Notes under the pieces: model-generated
Told to the model about the DNA's origin: nothing
What the model saw: only the letters and a program-made list of their open reading frames with translations
Database searches by the model: none
Shown: positions 45,309-55,081 of the stretch, piece by piece
Layout of the letters: every line of letters begins with the position of its first letter
Numbering within the stretch: the first letter of the stretch is position 1
Made by a program: the position numbers and the translations under genes
Assembly: GCA_902776645.1 (NCBI GenBank)
Contig: CACYQT010000001.1
Coordinates: forward strand, 159,410-223,409
DNA: 64,000 nt
Direction of reading: 5' to 3'
Origin: an uncultured bacterium
Lineage (GTDB): Bacteria > Verrucomicrobiota > Lentisphaeria > Oligosphaerales > Oligosphaeraceae

Positions 45309-48300
45309 TCATTTCCACTTCGACAAGGCGGATTTGACGGCGTCGTCCAATTCCTTTTCCGCCTTGTCGCGGTCAAAGGCCCATTCAACGCTCCATAGGC
45401 GGAACATGTTCCAGCCCAGTCCTTTGAGGACGGACTGGCGCGTCTGGTCACGGTCGCGAGCCGTCGCCTGGCGGGCGTAGGACGGCCCGTCGCATTCGAT
45501 GCCCAAAACATACCGTGTCTCGTCTTTGGGATCCGTCACCGCGAGATCGATCTTGTAGGCGGAGCAGCCGACGTCGCGATGGACGCGGTAGCCCTGCTTC
45601 GTCAGATGGTCGTAGGCCGCCTGGACGACGCCTGCGCTCCGCTTGGCGTCCGTCGCGCCCTTCGCCTGCGCCGCCGCGCCGCTTTCCGCATATTTGAGGA
45701 ATGCGCGCAGATGCGCCGCGCCGATGGAGCTCGTGCGGCTCATGTCGATCTGCTCCGCATGGACGGACGACACGACGATGACCTGCTCCTTCGACCGCGT
45801 GATGGCGACGTTCAGGCGGCGTTCGCCGCCCGAACGGTTCAGCGGGCCGAAGTTCATGGCGAACTTGCCGTCCTTGTCCGGCGCGTAGCCGATGGAGAAG
45901 ATGATGACGTCGCGTTCGTCGCCCTGCACGTTTTCCAGATTCTTCACGAACAGCGGCTCCTCCAGGCTTTCGCTGAAGAACTGCTCCAGTTCGGGATGCT
46001 CGCGGCGGAATTCGTCCATCAAATCGTCGATCAGATCCTTCTGGGCCTGGCTGAACGTCACGACGCCGATGCTCTTCTTGTTAAGTTGCGGATTTTCAAG
46101 ACGTTCCTGTATGAGTTTGATGAGGGCTTCGGCTTCGGCGCGATTCGTACGGCTCGCGCGGCGGTCGTACATGCCGCCTTCCACGAACTTGAAGGAGACG
46201 CCGAGATTCGCGCCGTTGCTCGCCGCGGGGAACGTGAACAGGCGGTTGTCGTAATAATGCTCGTTCGAGAAGGCGATGAGCGATTCATGGCGGCTACGGT
46301 AGTGCCAGTTGAGGAACGTGGAATGGAGACCAGCCGCAAGGCATTCGTCCAGAATGCTTTCCAAATCTTCGCCGACGCCTTCGTCGTCATCGTCCTCTGC
46401 CGCCGTGTCGCCTTTCTGGAAGAAATTGGTCGGCGGCATCTGTTTCGGGTCGCCGACGACGATCAGCTGTTTGCCGCGGGCGATCACGCCGATGGCGTCC
46501 CATACGGGAATCTGCGACGCTTCGTCGAACACGACCAAATCAAAAGACGAATCAGGCGGCAGATACTGCGCGACGGACAGCGGGCTCATGAGGAAGCAGG
46601 GCTTCAGAACGGGTGCCAGCGTCGGAAGTCCTTCCAGCAGAACGCGGACGGGCTTGTGGCGCATCTTCTTTTCGCATTCGCGTTTCAGTAGTCCGAGTTC
46701 GCTGTTCTTCGGGCTGGCCTCGTCCTGCTTCGGCAGCCGTTCGGACAGTTTGGAGAAGACGATTTTCTTCGTCAGTTCCATGTATTTTTCATCCAGTTCG
46801 CAGAACTGGTGGATCTGCTCTTCATGCGACTTGCCGCTGAAATGCGACAGCGCGGGCGATTCCGCCAATATCTGGTAGAGCATGTCGCGATAATACGCCG
46901 TATCAACGGCTTCCGCCGCTTCCGAAGAATTGAGCGAATGATCCGACAGGGCCGTGATCAGACCGGACAGACCGTAGTCTTCGACCGTCTGGCGGCGCTG
47001 CTTCCAGATGACGACATGGCGCAGTTCGGACATCATGGGCAATGCCGCATCAAGCTTGTCCGTCAACGACTTAGGATAGCTCAAATCCGCCGGCTCCTCG
47101 AATTTCGCGGCGCTCTGCTTCGCCGCTTCGCGGAACGCGTTCCAGGCGTTTTCCAACGTGGTGAACGACTGATGAATGGCCGTGTCCGCCTTGAAGGAGA
47201 CCGTCGCCGTCGGCAGGTAGTTCGCCAACGCGTTGAGCATGGCGACACGGGCGGCTTCGTCGTTGTTGCAGAGTTTGTCCATCGTGACGAGAAGGCCGTG
47301 CGTGGCGTCCAACGTCGTGGAAACGCGTGTCCAGTCCGTTTTCTCCGCTTGCCATAAATCGCCGAGCAGAGCCGCGCCAGCGGGCGACTGTTCGTCCGTC
47401 AGTTTCTTGTATTTAAGGTATTCTTCGAACAGCGGCAGATTTTTCGTCAGTTCCGCCATTGTCAGTTCGGTGCTGCCGAGCCTCTTGATGCCCGCCAGTT
47501 CCTTCAGCAGTTTCTTGTTCGCGAAGTATTTGCCGATGAAGAACTTGTTGTTGTTCTCATGCATCCGCTTCCGCAGTCCTTCGACGTCCAGCTGGCCGAC
47601 ATTGTCCAGATTGAAGGCGGTCAATTTGCCCGCGCTTTCGTTCAGCTTGATCGTGTTGTTCGCAAAATCGACGATGAAATCCATCTGCTTGCCGAATTCC
47701 GACGTCAGAAACGCCGCCGGTATGTCCGGTGACGACGACAGCTTTTTCGTCAATTCCATGACGTTCATGATGGCTTCGTTCGTCTCGAAGCAATTCGCGG
47801 GTATGGCGAGCGGCTGCGCAACGCCGTCAAACGCCGTCCGCAACGTCTGCAGGCTTTCCAGCAGTTTTTTGCAGGAAGCTTCCAATTCGTTCTGCGCCAA
47901 TGGATTCCATTCCTTCAACGACAGACATTCCAAGGCGTTTCGGCTTTCGTCCGTCGTTTCGTCGAAAGCGATGACCAGTTCCGTCACGGCCTTCCGCATG
48001 GCGTCGTAGTCTTCCTTCGATTGCGTCAACGTGTTGATTTGCAACAGTCCGTCCCGCGCCTTGCCGCGATCGACCTGCTGCATGAAGCACTGGTAGGCGG
48101 TGAGGCCGTTCGGATAGGGCTTGTGCAACTGCTGGACGTAGTCGTTCAACGCATTTCTTGTGTTCGAAAGATCCGTCACCAGTTTGTCCCATGTGGATGA
48201 CGGCTTCTGCTCCGCAACCTGCAGCGTTTCAGCAAATTGCGCCAACACTTCCTTCTTGCCGGCCTTGTTGGAATGAAGCTCCAGGCAGAATGGTTTCAGA

Positions 48301-49421
48301 CCGACTTTCGTCAACCGCCGATGGACGACGTCCAAAGCCGCCTTCTTTTCGGAAACGAACAGCACACGCCGTCCGATGGCCAGATTGTGCGCGATGATGT
48401 TCGTAATTGTCTGCGATTTGCCTGTTCCAGGCGGCCCGTGCAGGACAAAGCTCTTTCCAAGCTCCGAATACAGCACCGCCGCCATCTGGGACGAATCGGC
48501 GTTCATCGGGCAATACAAGTGCATCAAATCCAGATGCTTGTAGATTTCATTGACGGGAAACACCTCCACGCCGTCGTCGAACAGGCCGCCGCCTTTTACA
48601 AGATGATCGACGATCTTGTTCTGCCGCAGTTCGTCCGCCCGCGCCGTCATGTCGTTCCACATGATGAATTTGCCGAAGGAGAACTGCCCGACCTTCGCGA
48701 TGTCGAGAACCTCCCATCCGTCCATGACTTTGATGGCTTCGCGGAATTTGTCCAGAATAGCGGCGACATCGACGCCCGATTCGTCCGTCGGCAGCGGATC
48801 CAGCCCGTCGATCGTCATTCGGAACATCTGCTTCAGAAGCTCCAGCAGCGTGACGTTGATGATGGTCTCTTCGTCCGATTTCGTGATGAAGATGCCTTCG
48901 CGCAACGTTTTGCGGATCATGCGCAACGGCATGAGAATCAACGGCGCGATGTAGAACTTTCCTTTGTAGGAGGGATCGTTCCATTTGAGATAGCCGATGG
49001 TCAGATACAGCGTGTTGACGCCGCCATCCTCCATGTCCGCATGGGTCTGGCGGTAGATTTTCAGCTGTCGTTTCTGAAATTCCTTATCCGTCGTGAGCGC
49101 ATACAACTGCTTGGAATCCAGTTTCTTATTATATCCTTCCAGCACTTGGTCCGCCGTGGCGTCCGGATCGATCGGCAGTTTGGAATACGCCTCTTCGCCG
49201 ACCGCCGCTTCCAGCGACTGCACTTTCAGCGAATCGTTGCCCGCCAGCGTATCCTCCAGTTTCGTGATGTCTTCGCAGATCAGCGGGATGACGAACTGGT
49301 TGTCGCGCACGTTGAGCAGACGGTTCCGCAGCGACAGATCCAGCAGTTTCTGCCGCCACCGCTCCAGCCTGTCTTTTCCGACCTGTGATTCTGTTTCTGT
49401 ATGGGTAGTTTCTTCTGCCAT
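45309..49421 (-). CDS. DUF4011-SF1 helicase-Vsr-like nuclease, candidate antiphage protein
   Basis: A 1370-residue protein. Residues about 18-320 are a DUF4011-type domain (RLERWRQKLLDLSLRNRLLN). The SF1 helicase has Walker A GPPGTGKSQTI (about 327-337), Walker B LVVFDEASQIPVWDA (about 960), VVGDPKQMPPTNFF and LNVAITRSKEQVIVVSS. The C-terminus (about 1265-1365) is a Vsr/DUF559-like nuclease with KIDLAV...LGIECDG and VLKGLGWNMFRLWS. This order matches the DUF4011-helicase-Vsr antiphage protein known as Hhe; the DUF3320 domain is not apparent. Single gene, intact motifs. It converges on trpA. Start follows a weak GAGAA site. Confidence 0.85.
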   Translation of the reverse strand: MAEETTHTETESQVGKDRLERWRQKLLDLSLRNRLLNVRDNQFVIPLICEDITKLEDTLAGNDSLKVQSLEAAVGEEAYSKLPIDPDATADQVLEGYNKKLDSKQLYALTTDKEFQKRQLKIYRQTHADMEDGGVNTLYLTIGYLKWNDPSYKGKFYIAPLILMPLRMIRKTLREGIFITKSDEETIINVTLLELLKQMFRMTIDGLDPLPTDESGVDVAAILDKFREAIKVMDGWEVLDIAKVGQFSFGKFIMWNDMTARADELRQNKIVDHLVKGGGLFDDGVEVFPVNEIYKHLDLMHLYCPMNADSSQMAAVLYSELGKSFVLHGPPGTGKSQTITNIIAHNLAIGRRVLFVSEKKAALDVVHRRLTKVGLKPFCLELHSNKAGKKEVLAQFAETLQVAEQKPSSTWDKLVTDLSNTRNALNDYVQQLHKPYPNGLTAYQCFMQQVDRGKARDGLLQINTLTQSKEDYDAMRKAVTELVIAFDETTDESRNALECLSLKEWNPLAQNELEASCKKLLESLQTLRTAFDGVAQPLAIPANCFETNEAIMNVMELTKKLSSSPDIPAAFLTSEFGKQMDFIVDFANNTIKLNESAGKLTAFNLDNVGQLDVEGLRKRMHENNNKFFIGKYFANKKLLKELAGIKRLGSTELTMAELTKNLPLFEEYLKYKKLTDEQSPAGAALLGDLWQAEKTDWTRVSTTLDATHGLLVTMDKLCNNDEAARVAMLNALANYLPTATVSFKADTAIHQSFTTLENAWNAFREAAKQSAAKFEEPADLSYPKSLTDKLDAALPMMSELRHVVIWKQRRQTVEDYGLSGLITALSDHSLNSSEAAEAVDTAYYRDMLYQILAESPALSHFSGKSHEEQIHQFCELDEKYMELTKKIVFSKLSERLPKQDEASPKNSELGLLKRECEKKMRHKPVRVLLEGLPTLAPVLKPCFLMSPLSVAQYLPPDSSFDLVVFDEASQIPVWDAIGVIARGKQLIVVGDPKQMPPTNFFQKGDTAAEDDDDEGVGEDLESILDECLAAGLHSTFLNWHYRSRHESLIAFSNEHYYDNRLFTFPAASNGANLGVSFKFVEGGMYDRRASRTNRAEAEALIKLIQERLENPQLNKKSIGVVTFSQAQKDLIDDLMDEFRREHPELEQFFSESLEEPLFVKNLENVQGDERDVIIFSIGYAPDKDGKFAMNFGPLNRSGGERRLNVAITRSKEQVIVVSSVHAEQIDMSRTSSIGAAHLRAFLKYAESGAAAQAKGATDAKRSAGVVQAAYDHLTKQGYRVHRDVGCSAYKIDLAVTDPKDETRYVLGIECDGPSYARQATARDRDQTRQSVLKGLGWNMFRLWSVEWAFDRDKAEKELDDAVKSALSKWK

Positions 49422-49447
49422 GGTGTATTCTCAAAATCAATGCCGCA

Positions 49448-49528
49448 AAACATCTCCTATGAATGCGCAGAGACATAAGGGACATAAGGGACTAAAAGGA
49501 TAAAACCTTTAGCTTTAAGCCTTTAGGT
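49448..49528. repeat. ACATAAGGGACATAAGGG micro-repeat
   Basis: Short units GACATAAGG and CTTTAGCTTTAAGCCTTTAG lie in the gap between the helicase start and the next minus-strand gene. No hairpin with a T run is visible. Confidence 0.6.
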
Positions 49529-51466
49529 TTACTTCAACACAATCATCTTCGCTTCATATCCGGCGAACTGCAAGGCCAGTTTGCCGCCATCCAACGCCAC
49601 GCCGCCTTTCGTGCCGAGAACATTGTTGGCTTCCGCAAACGCTTTGCCCATCGTCACTTCCGCCGCGACGGCATTTTTCGTGCTGTTCACGGCCAGAAGA
49701 TACGTCTTGCCTTCGTAGTTCCAGATGCGGATGTCGATGCCGTCGCCTTTCACAAGCGTCGCCGTCGGCGCAGGCTCGATGGACAGGATGACGGGAACGA
49801 ACGGCTTGATTTCCGCCGCCACGCGGCAAACGCGGCCGAAGCTCTCTTCGAACGGAATCTTCACCATCGGCTTCTTCAAATCAAAGAAAGAGTAGTAGAT
49901 AAGGCCGTTCGAGCCGTTGACGATGGCCTGCCATGACATCGTGCGGATTTCGTCCTCCGTCGGCGGTTGCGCCTTTTTGCGCTCCTCCTCCGTCTTGCGG
50001 TAGCATGCCCAGTCAAACGCCTGCGGAACCTGCCAGAAGGCGCGGTGGCCGTAGGTCTGTTCGCGCACGGTGCGGGCCTGTTCGGCCGCCTTGCCCGGAT
50101 CGCCCGGAATCGGATACGGATCCGTGCCGATCACGTCGAAGCTGTCCATGTATTCGCGGACTTCCCTGTACTGATAGAGGACGACCCACGTAGGATGGTC
50201 CGCATCAAGCTCTTCCATCAGTTTCTGACGGCCGGCCAGACGGTTGATCATGCTGGCGGGCAGTTCGTCGTTGATGTACCAAGCGAGCAGGGCGGGATGG
50301 TTTTTGAACTGATCGACCTTCTGCTTGACATAGGCGGCTTCGGTTTCCTCCGATGTGATCGCCTTCGGGCACCATGTCGTGCCGTAGTACGCGTCTTTGA
50401 TGGAATAGATGATTTTCAGGCCGCGTTCGTTGATTTTGTCCAGCATCGCGGTGTCGTTCGGCGAAGCATATGGCATCAGCGTGTTGAACGGCGATTTCGC
50501 GTACAAATCAAGATCTTTTTCGTTTACGCCGCTCCAGTACATGCCCAGCGGGAAGAACGGCTTGCCGTCGACGATCAGACGCTTGTGTTCATCAATGTAG
50601 TTCTTTCTTTCCGGAAGCTTCGCGACTTTTTCGAACCAACGTTCGCTCGTGCCTTTATACGTTCCGTCCTTCAGCGAGAAGTCCGCCACCACGCGATACT
50701 TGCCGTGCTTCAGATCGGCGGAGTCGATGGAGGCCGCGCCATACGTTTCGGCGATTTCCTTCGGAGCGATTTTCTTGACAAGATTGCCGTCGGCGTCATA
50801 GATGTCGAAGCTGCCGCGCACGTCGGCGGGCTTGCATTTCCAAGTGGCGATATTCAGGCCGACGCGGAATTCGACTGTGCCTTCCGCCACGAGCCCGCGG
50901 TACAGATTGTCCGTCACAAAGCGCACGAGCGGCGGGTTGTAGCGATGGCAGGTCACGTCGTCAAACCACGCCTTGCCCGTCATGCCTTTGCGGACATAGA
51001 CGACAATGTGCGTGCTCGTGGCGCTTGTGGGAATCTGCCACCGTGATTTGATGAGCGTCCAGTCTTTCGTGCCTTTGATGCCGCCTGGATAGCCGCCGCC
51101 CAGATAGCCGCCTTGCTCGTTCTTCTCGCCGGAGCTTTCGATGCAGATAGTTGCGCCGCTGTCGTCGCCTTTGATGTCCTCCGTCTTCACCCAGCAGGAG
51201 AATTCATACATCATGCCCGGTTCGCAGTCGACGGGAATGGTGCACATCTGGTAGTTCTTCGGGTCGTTGTTCGTGAAACTCATGCATTTGCCGCCGTTGC
51301 GGCCGCCGTCGACGACTTTGTAAACCGCCGTGTTTCCCTTCCAGAACGTCGCGCCGCCGTTGTCGTCCACGTCTTCGAAGCCTGCGTTCTTCACAAGATT
51401 CGGCCCGATAATCTGTCCGAATGCCGCCATTGCCATCAGACTCAGGCATGTCACCATCTTTTTCAT
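49529..51466 (-). CDS. Secreted glycosidase-like protein with N-terminal carbohydrate-binding domain
   Basis: A 645-residue protein with a signal peptide (about 1-18, SLMAMAAFG). A CBM4/9-like jelly roll (about 22-180, NLVKNAGFEDVDDNG) is followed by a beta-sandwich (185-285). The TIM barrel begins KRLIVDGKPFFPLGMYWSG and carries HPALLAWYINDELPASM, whose acidic pair resembles the GH2/GH42 acid-base region. A small beta domain closes the protein. Likely extracellular or periplasmic action on a polysaccharide. The ATG at 51466 follows AAAGGAGAATTGAAG. Confidence 0.75.
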   Translation of the reverse strand: MKKMVTCLSLMAMAAFGQIIGPNLVKNAGFEDVDDNGGATFWKGNTAVYKVVDGGRNGGKCMSFTNNDPKNYQMCTIPVDCEPGMMYEFSCWVKTEDIKGDDSGATICIESSGEKNEQGGYLGGGYPGGIKGTKDWTLIKSRWQIPTSATSTHIVVYVRKGMTGKAWFDDVTCHRYNPPLVRFVTDNLYRGLVAEGTVEFRVGLNIATWKCKPADVRGSFDIYDADGNLVKKIAPKEIAETYGAASIDSADLKHGKYRVVADFSLKDGTYKGTSERWFEKVAKLPERKNYIDEHKRLIVDGKPFFPLGMYWSGVNEKDLDLYAKSPFNTLMPYASPNDTAMLDKINERGLKIIYSIKDAYYGTTWCPKAITSEETEAAYVKQKVDQFKNHPALLAWYINDELPASMINRLAGRQKLMEELDADHPTWVVLYQYREVREYMDSFDVIGTDPYPIPGDPGKAAEQARTVREQTYGHRAFWQVPQAFDWACYRKTEEERKKAQPPTEDEIRTMSWQAIVNGSNGLIYYSFFDLKKPMVKIPFEESFGRVCRVAAEIKPFVPVILSIEPAPTATLVKGDGIDIRIWNYEGKTYLLAVNSTKNAVAAEVTMGKAFAEANNVLGTKGGVALDGGKLALQFAGYEAKMIVLK

Positions 51467-51558
51467 CTTCAATTCTCCTTTGTGATTTATTAAATCAAAT
51501 TTCTGTCTTTCGTCTTATGTCTCTAGATCACGTCTCGCATCTCGCGTCTCACGTCCAA

Positions 51559-52218
51559 TCATTGACACTGTTTCATGAGTTCCGAATACGTCGGGCATTT
51601 GCAGCCGATGTCCGCCAGACGTTGCATGTGCTCCGTGAAATGCTCCACGGAGACGTTGCACCACGGATGCTCCACATCCGGAATGCCGTGATATGTCAAG
51701 ATGACGGTTTTTCCTTCCTTCAAAGCCACGAAGGCTTTGTCAAAGCATTCTGGATGGTCGTCGCAAAGCAGATACGACGGCATGTCGAACGGATTCAGCG
51801 CCGTCAGATCCAGCGGACGGTTTCCGCCAGTCCGCGCGGCGATGTATCCCATTGATTTGACGGCTGTCGCCGCCGTTTCCGCATACGGGGCGCCCGGATA
51901 CGCATAGACTTTCGGCGCAGGAACTTGCAGCTCTTTGAAGAGATCTTCGATGTACGCCACCTGCGCCTTGTTCTCCTCCACGGAGAGGGATGCGGGATTC
52001 GCATGGTCCTTCGTATGGTTGCCGAGTTCGAAGCCCAACTGATGCAACGTCTTAAGATCTGCCATGTCCATCCCTTGCTTCAACGCGTGGATGCGGGAAT
52101 CGCGGAACCAGTCGCACACGAAAAAGGTCGCCTTGAAGCCATGCTTCTGCAAAACAGGCACGGCGTTTTCAAGCTGCGAACGAACGACATCATCAAATGT
52201 TATCACCGCTGTCGGCAT
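51559..52218 (-). CDS. Polysaccharide deacetylase (NodB-like)
   Basis: A 219-residue CE4-fold deacetylase. Motif 1 is ITFDD, motif 2 is GNHTKDH (HxxxH zinc ligands), and the later Arg/Pro and His motifs are VYAYPGAPY and ILTYHGIPD. No signal peptide, so a cytoplasmic substrate or non-classical export is possible. The ATG at 52218 follows AAAGGAAAAGATC. Longer readings run into the palindromic repeat upstream. It probably removes acetyl groups from glycans or related amides. Confidence 0.87.
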   Translation of the reverse strand: MPTAVITFDDVVRSQLENAVPVLQKHGFKATFFVCDWFRDSRIHALKQGMDMADLKTLHQLGFELGNHTKDHANPASLSVEENKAQVAYIEDLFKELQVPAPKVYAYPGAPYAETAATAVKSMGYIAARTGGNRPLDLTALNPFDMPSYLLCDDHPECFDKAFVALKEGKTVILTYHGIPDVEHPWCNVSVEHFTEHMQRLADIGCKCPTYSELMKQCQ

Positions 52219-52237
52219 GATCTTTTCCTTTAGTTGA

Positions 52238-52300
52238 GTGTAATGACGGCGTCTGCGCCGTCGGCGTTCGTGGTAACGACGGCGTCTGCGCCGTCGATAA
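52238..52300. repeat. Two tandem palindromes TAACGACGGCGTCTGCGCCGTCG
   Basis: Two units of TAA(T/C)GACGGCGTCTGCGCCGTCG upstream of the deacetylase. A third, inverted unit (CCAACGGCGGGACGCCGCCGTTA) lies at 52437-52460, abutting the DNA glycosylase gene. Confidence 0.75.
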
Positions 52301-52465
52301 CACATTGCAAAAAACTCTTACCTATTATTTATAATACAACACCTACCAATTTATACGCCATCTGCCGACTTTCAATTGATTTCAACCGTTCATCAGCTAA
52401 ATTCTGCTTGAATCATCCAACGAATTATATTATTTGCCAACGGCGGGACGCCGCCGTTACATCCT

Positions 52466-52957
52466 ATGAATACCGAAAAACGCGAACATGCCTTCGAACC
52501 CGTCTTCAGCGAAACTTCCACGCGGCTAGTGCTCGGCACGATGCCGTCGCCGCAATCCGTGAAGCACGGCTTCTACTACTCCCACCCGCAGAACCGTTTC
52601 TGGCCGCTCATGGCGGAGCTTTTCAATGCGCCAAAGCCCTTGACGCCAGAGGAGAAGACACAATTTGTCCTCCAGCGCGACATCGCCCTGTGGGACGTTC
52701 TCGCCGTCTGCGACATCGCGGGAGCCTCCGACGCATCCATTCGCAATCCCGTCCCCAACGACATCCCGTGGATGCTCCGCCGGACGCGCATCACGCGCAT
52801 CTACGCCACAGGCAAAACGGCCTTCAATCTTTATGAAAAGCTTGTCTTCCCGACGACGGGCATCCATGCCGTTTGCCTCCCCTCCACCAGCCCCGCCAAC
52901 CAGGCCCTTTTCCCATGGCCGAAGCTGGTGGAGACGTGGCGGCAGTTATTTATTTAG
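52466..52957 (+). CDS. DNA-deoxyinosine (hypoxanthine) glycosylase, UDG family 6
   Basis: A 163-residue member of the uracil-DNA glycosylase superfamily. The opening motif is LVLGTMPSPQS followed by GFYYSHPQNRFWPLM. The closing motif LPSTSPAN is the DNA-intercalation loop. These fit family 6 hypoxanthine-DNA glycosylases rather than classical Ung. It would remove deaminated bases during base excision repair. No strong Shine-Dalgarno is seen before the ATG, which sits directly after a palindromic repeat. Confidence 0.87.
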   Translation: MNTEKREHAFEPVFSETSTRLVLGTMPSPQSVKHGFYYSHPQNRFWPLMAELFNAPKPLTPEEKTQFVLQRDIALWDVLAVCDIAGASDASIRNPVPNDIPWMLRRTRITRIYATGKTAFNLYEKLVFPTTGIHAVCLPSTSPANQALFPWPKLVETWRQLFI

Positions 52958-53011
52958 AGTTTCCAGCCTTCTAGTAGCTTTAGTCGTTCGGCTTTAAGCT
53001 TTTAGCTGTGG

Positions 53012-53737
53012 CTAGTACCACGGCGCAATGCAATTCGTGGGAATGTAATCCACCTTCAATTCCACCATCTTCTTGATATTCGGCAACTTGTCGCCTGCCC
53101 GCAGGCAGTAACGCACGCCGCGCCGATGCGTTTCCTCCAGCAGTTCCACGGGAGCGTCCCATGGATTCGGATAGTTGTACGACAGGCTGCTATTGCCAAG
53201 TTCCGCCAGTTCCTCCATCAGTTCGGGCGTGCTGAAGATGTGGTGGATGAAAATCTCCTTGTTCAGACGGCGCGCCTCACGGATGTGGTCGATGATGATG
53301 GACGAAAAGACCGTTTCGCCGATCATTTTCCGCTCTTCAAGCCGTTTGATGACGTCCGCCACGACTTCGCCCTTCGTCTCCAGAAACGGGACGCAATGGA
53401 AACGCTGGCAGATGTCGAGATATTCGTCAAATGTTGGAATCCGAAGGAGTTCCAGAGGCCATTTGTCCAAACCGTTGCCCTTCTGGAAGGTCTGTCTGCG
53501 CAGTTCCGCCCAGTCGGTCTCCTCGACTTTCAGCGGAACGCCGAACATGCGTGTCAGCATCGTGTCATGGCAGCAGACCAGCACGCCGTCCTTTGACTTG
53601 CGGATGTCCGTTTCAATCCCCCAGTAGCCGAGACGGCCCGCCGCCGTGAACGACGCCAGTGAATTTTCCGGAGCGACCGGCGTGAAGCCGCGATGGCTGA
53701 AAAGCCGTGGATTTTTCGTCTCTTCAAACATATTCAT
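53012..53737 (-). CDS. Glycerophosphodiester phosphodiesterase family protein
   Basis: A 241-residue GDPD enzyme. RLFSHRGFTPVAPENSL and GIETDIRKSKDGVLVCCHDTML carry the catalytic His, Arg, Glu, Asp and second His. The barrel end has VDYIPTNCIAPWY. No signal peptide. It is a paralogue of the gene at 26.4 kb but differs clearly in the middle of the protein. An AGCTTTTAGC micro-repeat lies after its 3' end. Confidence 0.87.
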   Translation of the reverse strand: MNMFEETKNPRLFSHRGFTPVAPENSLASFTAAGRLGYWGIETDIRKSKDGVLVCCHDTMLTRMFGVPLKVEETDWAELRRQTFQKGNGLDKWPLELLRIPTFDEYLDICQRFHCVPFLETKGEVVADVIKRLEERKMIGETVFSSIIIDHIREARRLNKEIFIHHIFSTPELMEELAELGNSSLSYNYPNPWDAPVELLEETHRRGVRYCLRAGDKLPNIKKMVELKVDYIPTNCIAPWY

Positions 53738-53845
53738 GGATGCTTTCCTTATGAAAATGACATTTTATTTTAACTTAAAGGATTTATTGTGCTACTATAG
53801 TTCGTTTTCTTGTTTTTTGCTAATGATTTTACCATGCGCTTTTCT

Positions 53846-54040
53846 GTCGCGCGAAGCGCTTTCACAACCGCCGAGCCGCCGAAGCCGTTGGATCCATTTG
53901 CCGTTGGATTTTCGTTTTGCAAAACAAGCCTTCCTGAGCTTGTCGGCCCGGCGGCGAGGCTTTTTCAGTGTATTCAGTGTATTCAGTGTATTCTGTGGTT
54001 TGAAATTTCGTGCTCTTTCGTGCCTTTCGTGGGTCTTGAT
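53846..54040. repeat. Structured intergenic element, copy C
   Basis: The 5' arm GCC-GA-GCCGCCGAAGCCG (53870-53887) pairs with CGGCCCGGCGGC-GA-GGC (53944-53960). The inner hairpin is CAAGC (53925-53929) with GCTTG (53938-53942). The tail has three TTCAGTGTA units and TTTCGTGC/TTTCGTGG. It lies in the 405-nt gap between divergent GDPD and EamA genes; nothing else is recognisable there. Confidence 0.82.
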
Positions 54041-54142
54041 GAATGATTTGGTTGCGGCAAAGGCCGCTCCAAGCTATATTACACTTTTTACCTAATATGT
54101 GTTCATCATGATGAAAAACAATTATCCATCCGTGTCTTTTTT

Positions 54143-55081
54143 GTGAAATCTTCGACTGTCAATACCATGAAAGGCCTGCTTTGCGGGCTTGTCGCGACCA
54201 TGTTCTGGGGCGGGTTCTATCCCGTCTCGCGGCTTCTGTTCGGCTATGAAGGCGATTCCGTCGAACCGATGAATTTCACCTTCATCCGTTTCACGCTGGC
54301 CGCGCTTTTCCTGCTGCCGATTTTTGTGAAAAAAGACAACCGTGACAAACTCAAGATCCTGATGAAAAAGGACTTGCATTCTCTGGCGATGCTGTCGCTC
54401 GTCGGCATCGTCGGCGAAGGCATGCTCGTCTTCTGTGCCACGAAATACACGACGGCCGCCCGCGCCTCCCTCATGGCGAACGCCTCGCCCATCTCCACGC
54501 TGATCATCTCATGGCTCGCGGGAAAGGAACTGCTGACGGGACGGAAAATCACCGGCATGCTTCTCGGCTTCATAGGGCTGGTCATCGCGTTTCTCGGCAA
54601 TGGCAACGACCAGTTCGCGACAGGCGTGTCCATGTTCAAAGGAGACCTCATGGCTTTCGCAAGCGGCGTCTGCTGGGCGCTTTACACGGTCTATGGCGAT
54701 CGTGTCTCCAAAGAATACGGCGGCTTGCTTTGCGGCGAAGTCATGTTCGTCATCGCGATGATCGTCCTGCTGCCCGCCGCCTTGTGCGTCAACAAGAAAA
54801 TCATTCTCGACCTGCCATGGCGGACATGGGCGGGGGCAATCTATCTGGGCATGCTGTCCTACGGTCTCGCCAACAGCCTGTGGATTTGCGCCCTCAAATA
54901 TTTGAAGCCAGGCCAGTTGGGATCGTTCGGCTATCTTTCCGCCGCCATCGCCATGACGTGCTCCGTTTTGTTTGTCAATGAAAAATTCACCATTACATTT
55001 TTCATCGCGATAGCTCTTGTACTCGTCGGTGTCGCTCTCATGCTTCACCAGACAAAACCCTCTACGGAACACACGCCATGA
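54143..55081 (+). CDS. EamA/DMT-family transporter
   Basis: A 312-residue inner-membrane protein with about ten hydrophobic helices and two EamA repeats. The first begins GLLCGLVATMFWGGFYPVSRLL; the second, FASGVCWALYTVYGDRVS. Members export metabolites or amino acids; the substrate is not predictable. Start may be the GTG at 54143 or the ATG at 54167, neither with a good Shine-Dalgarno. Its stop overlaps the MBL-hydrolase start by 4 nt, so they form an operon. Confidence 0.86.
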   Translation: MKSSTVNTMKGLLCGLVATMFWGGFYPVSRLLFGYEGDSVEPMNFTFIRFTLAALFLLPIFVKKDNRDKLKILMKKDLHSLAMLSLVGIVGEGMLVFCATKYTTAARASLMANASPISTLIISWLAGKELLTGRKITGMLLGFIGLVIAFLGNGNDQFATGVSMFKGDLMAFASGVCWALYTVYGDRVSKEYGGLLCGEVMFVIAMIVLLPAALCVNKKIILDLPWRTWAGAIYLGMLSYGLANSLWICALKYLKPGQLGSFGYLSAAIAMTCSVLFVNEKFTITFFIAIALVLVGVALMLHQTKPSTEHTP

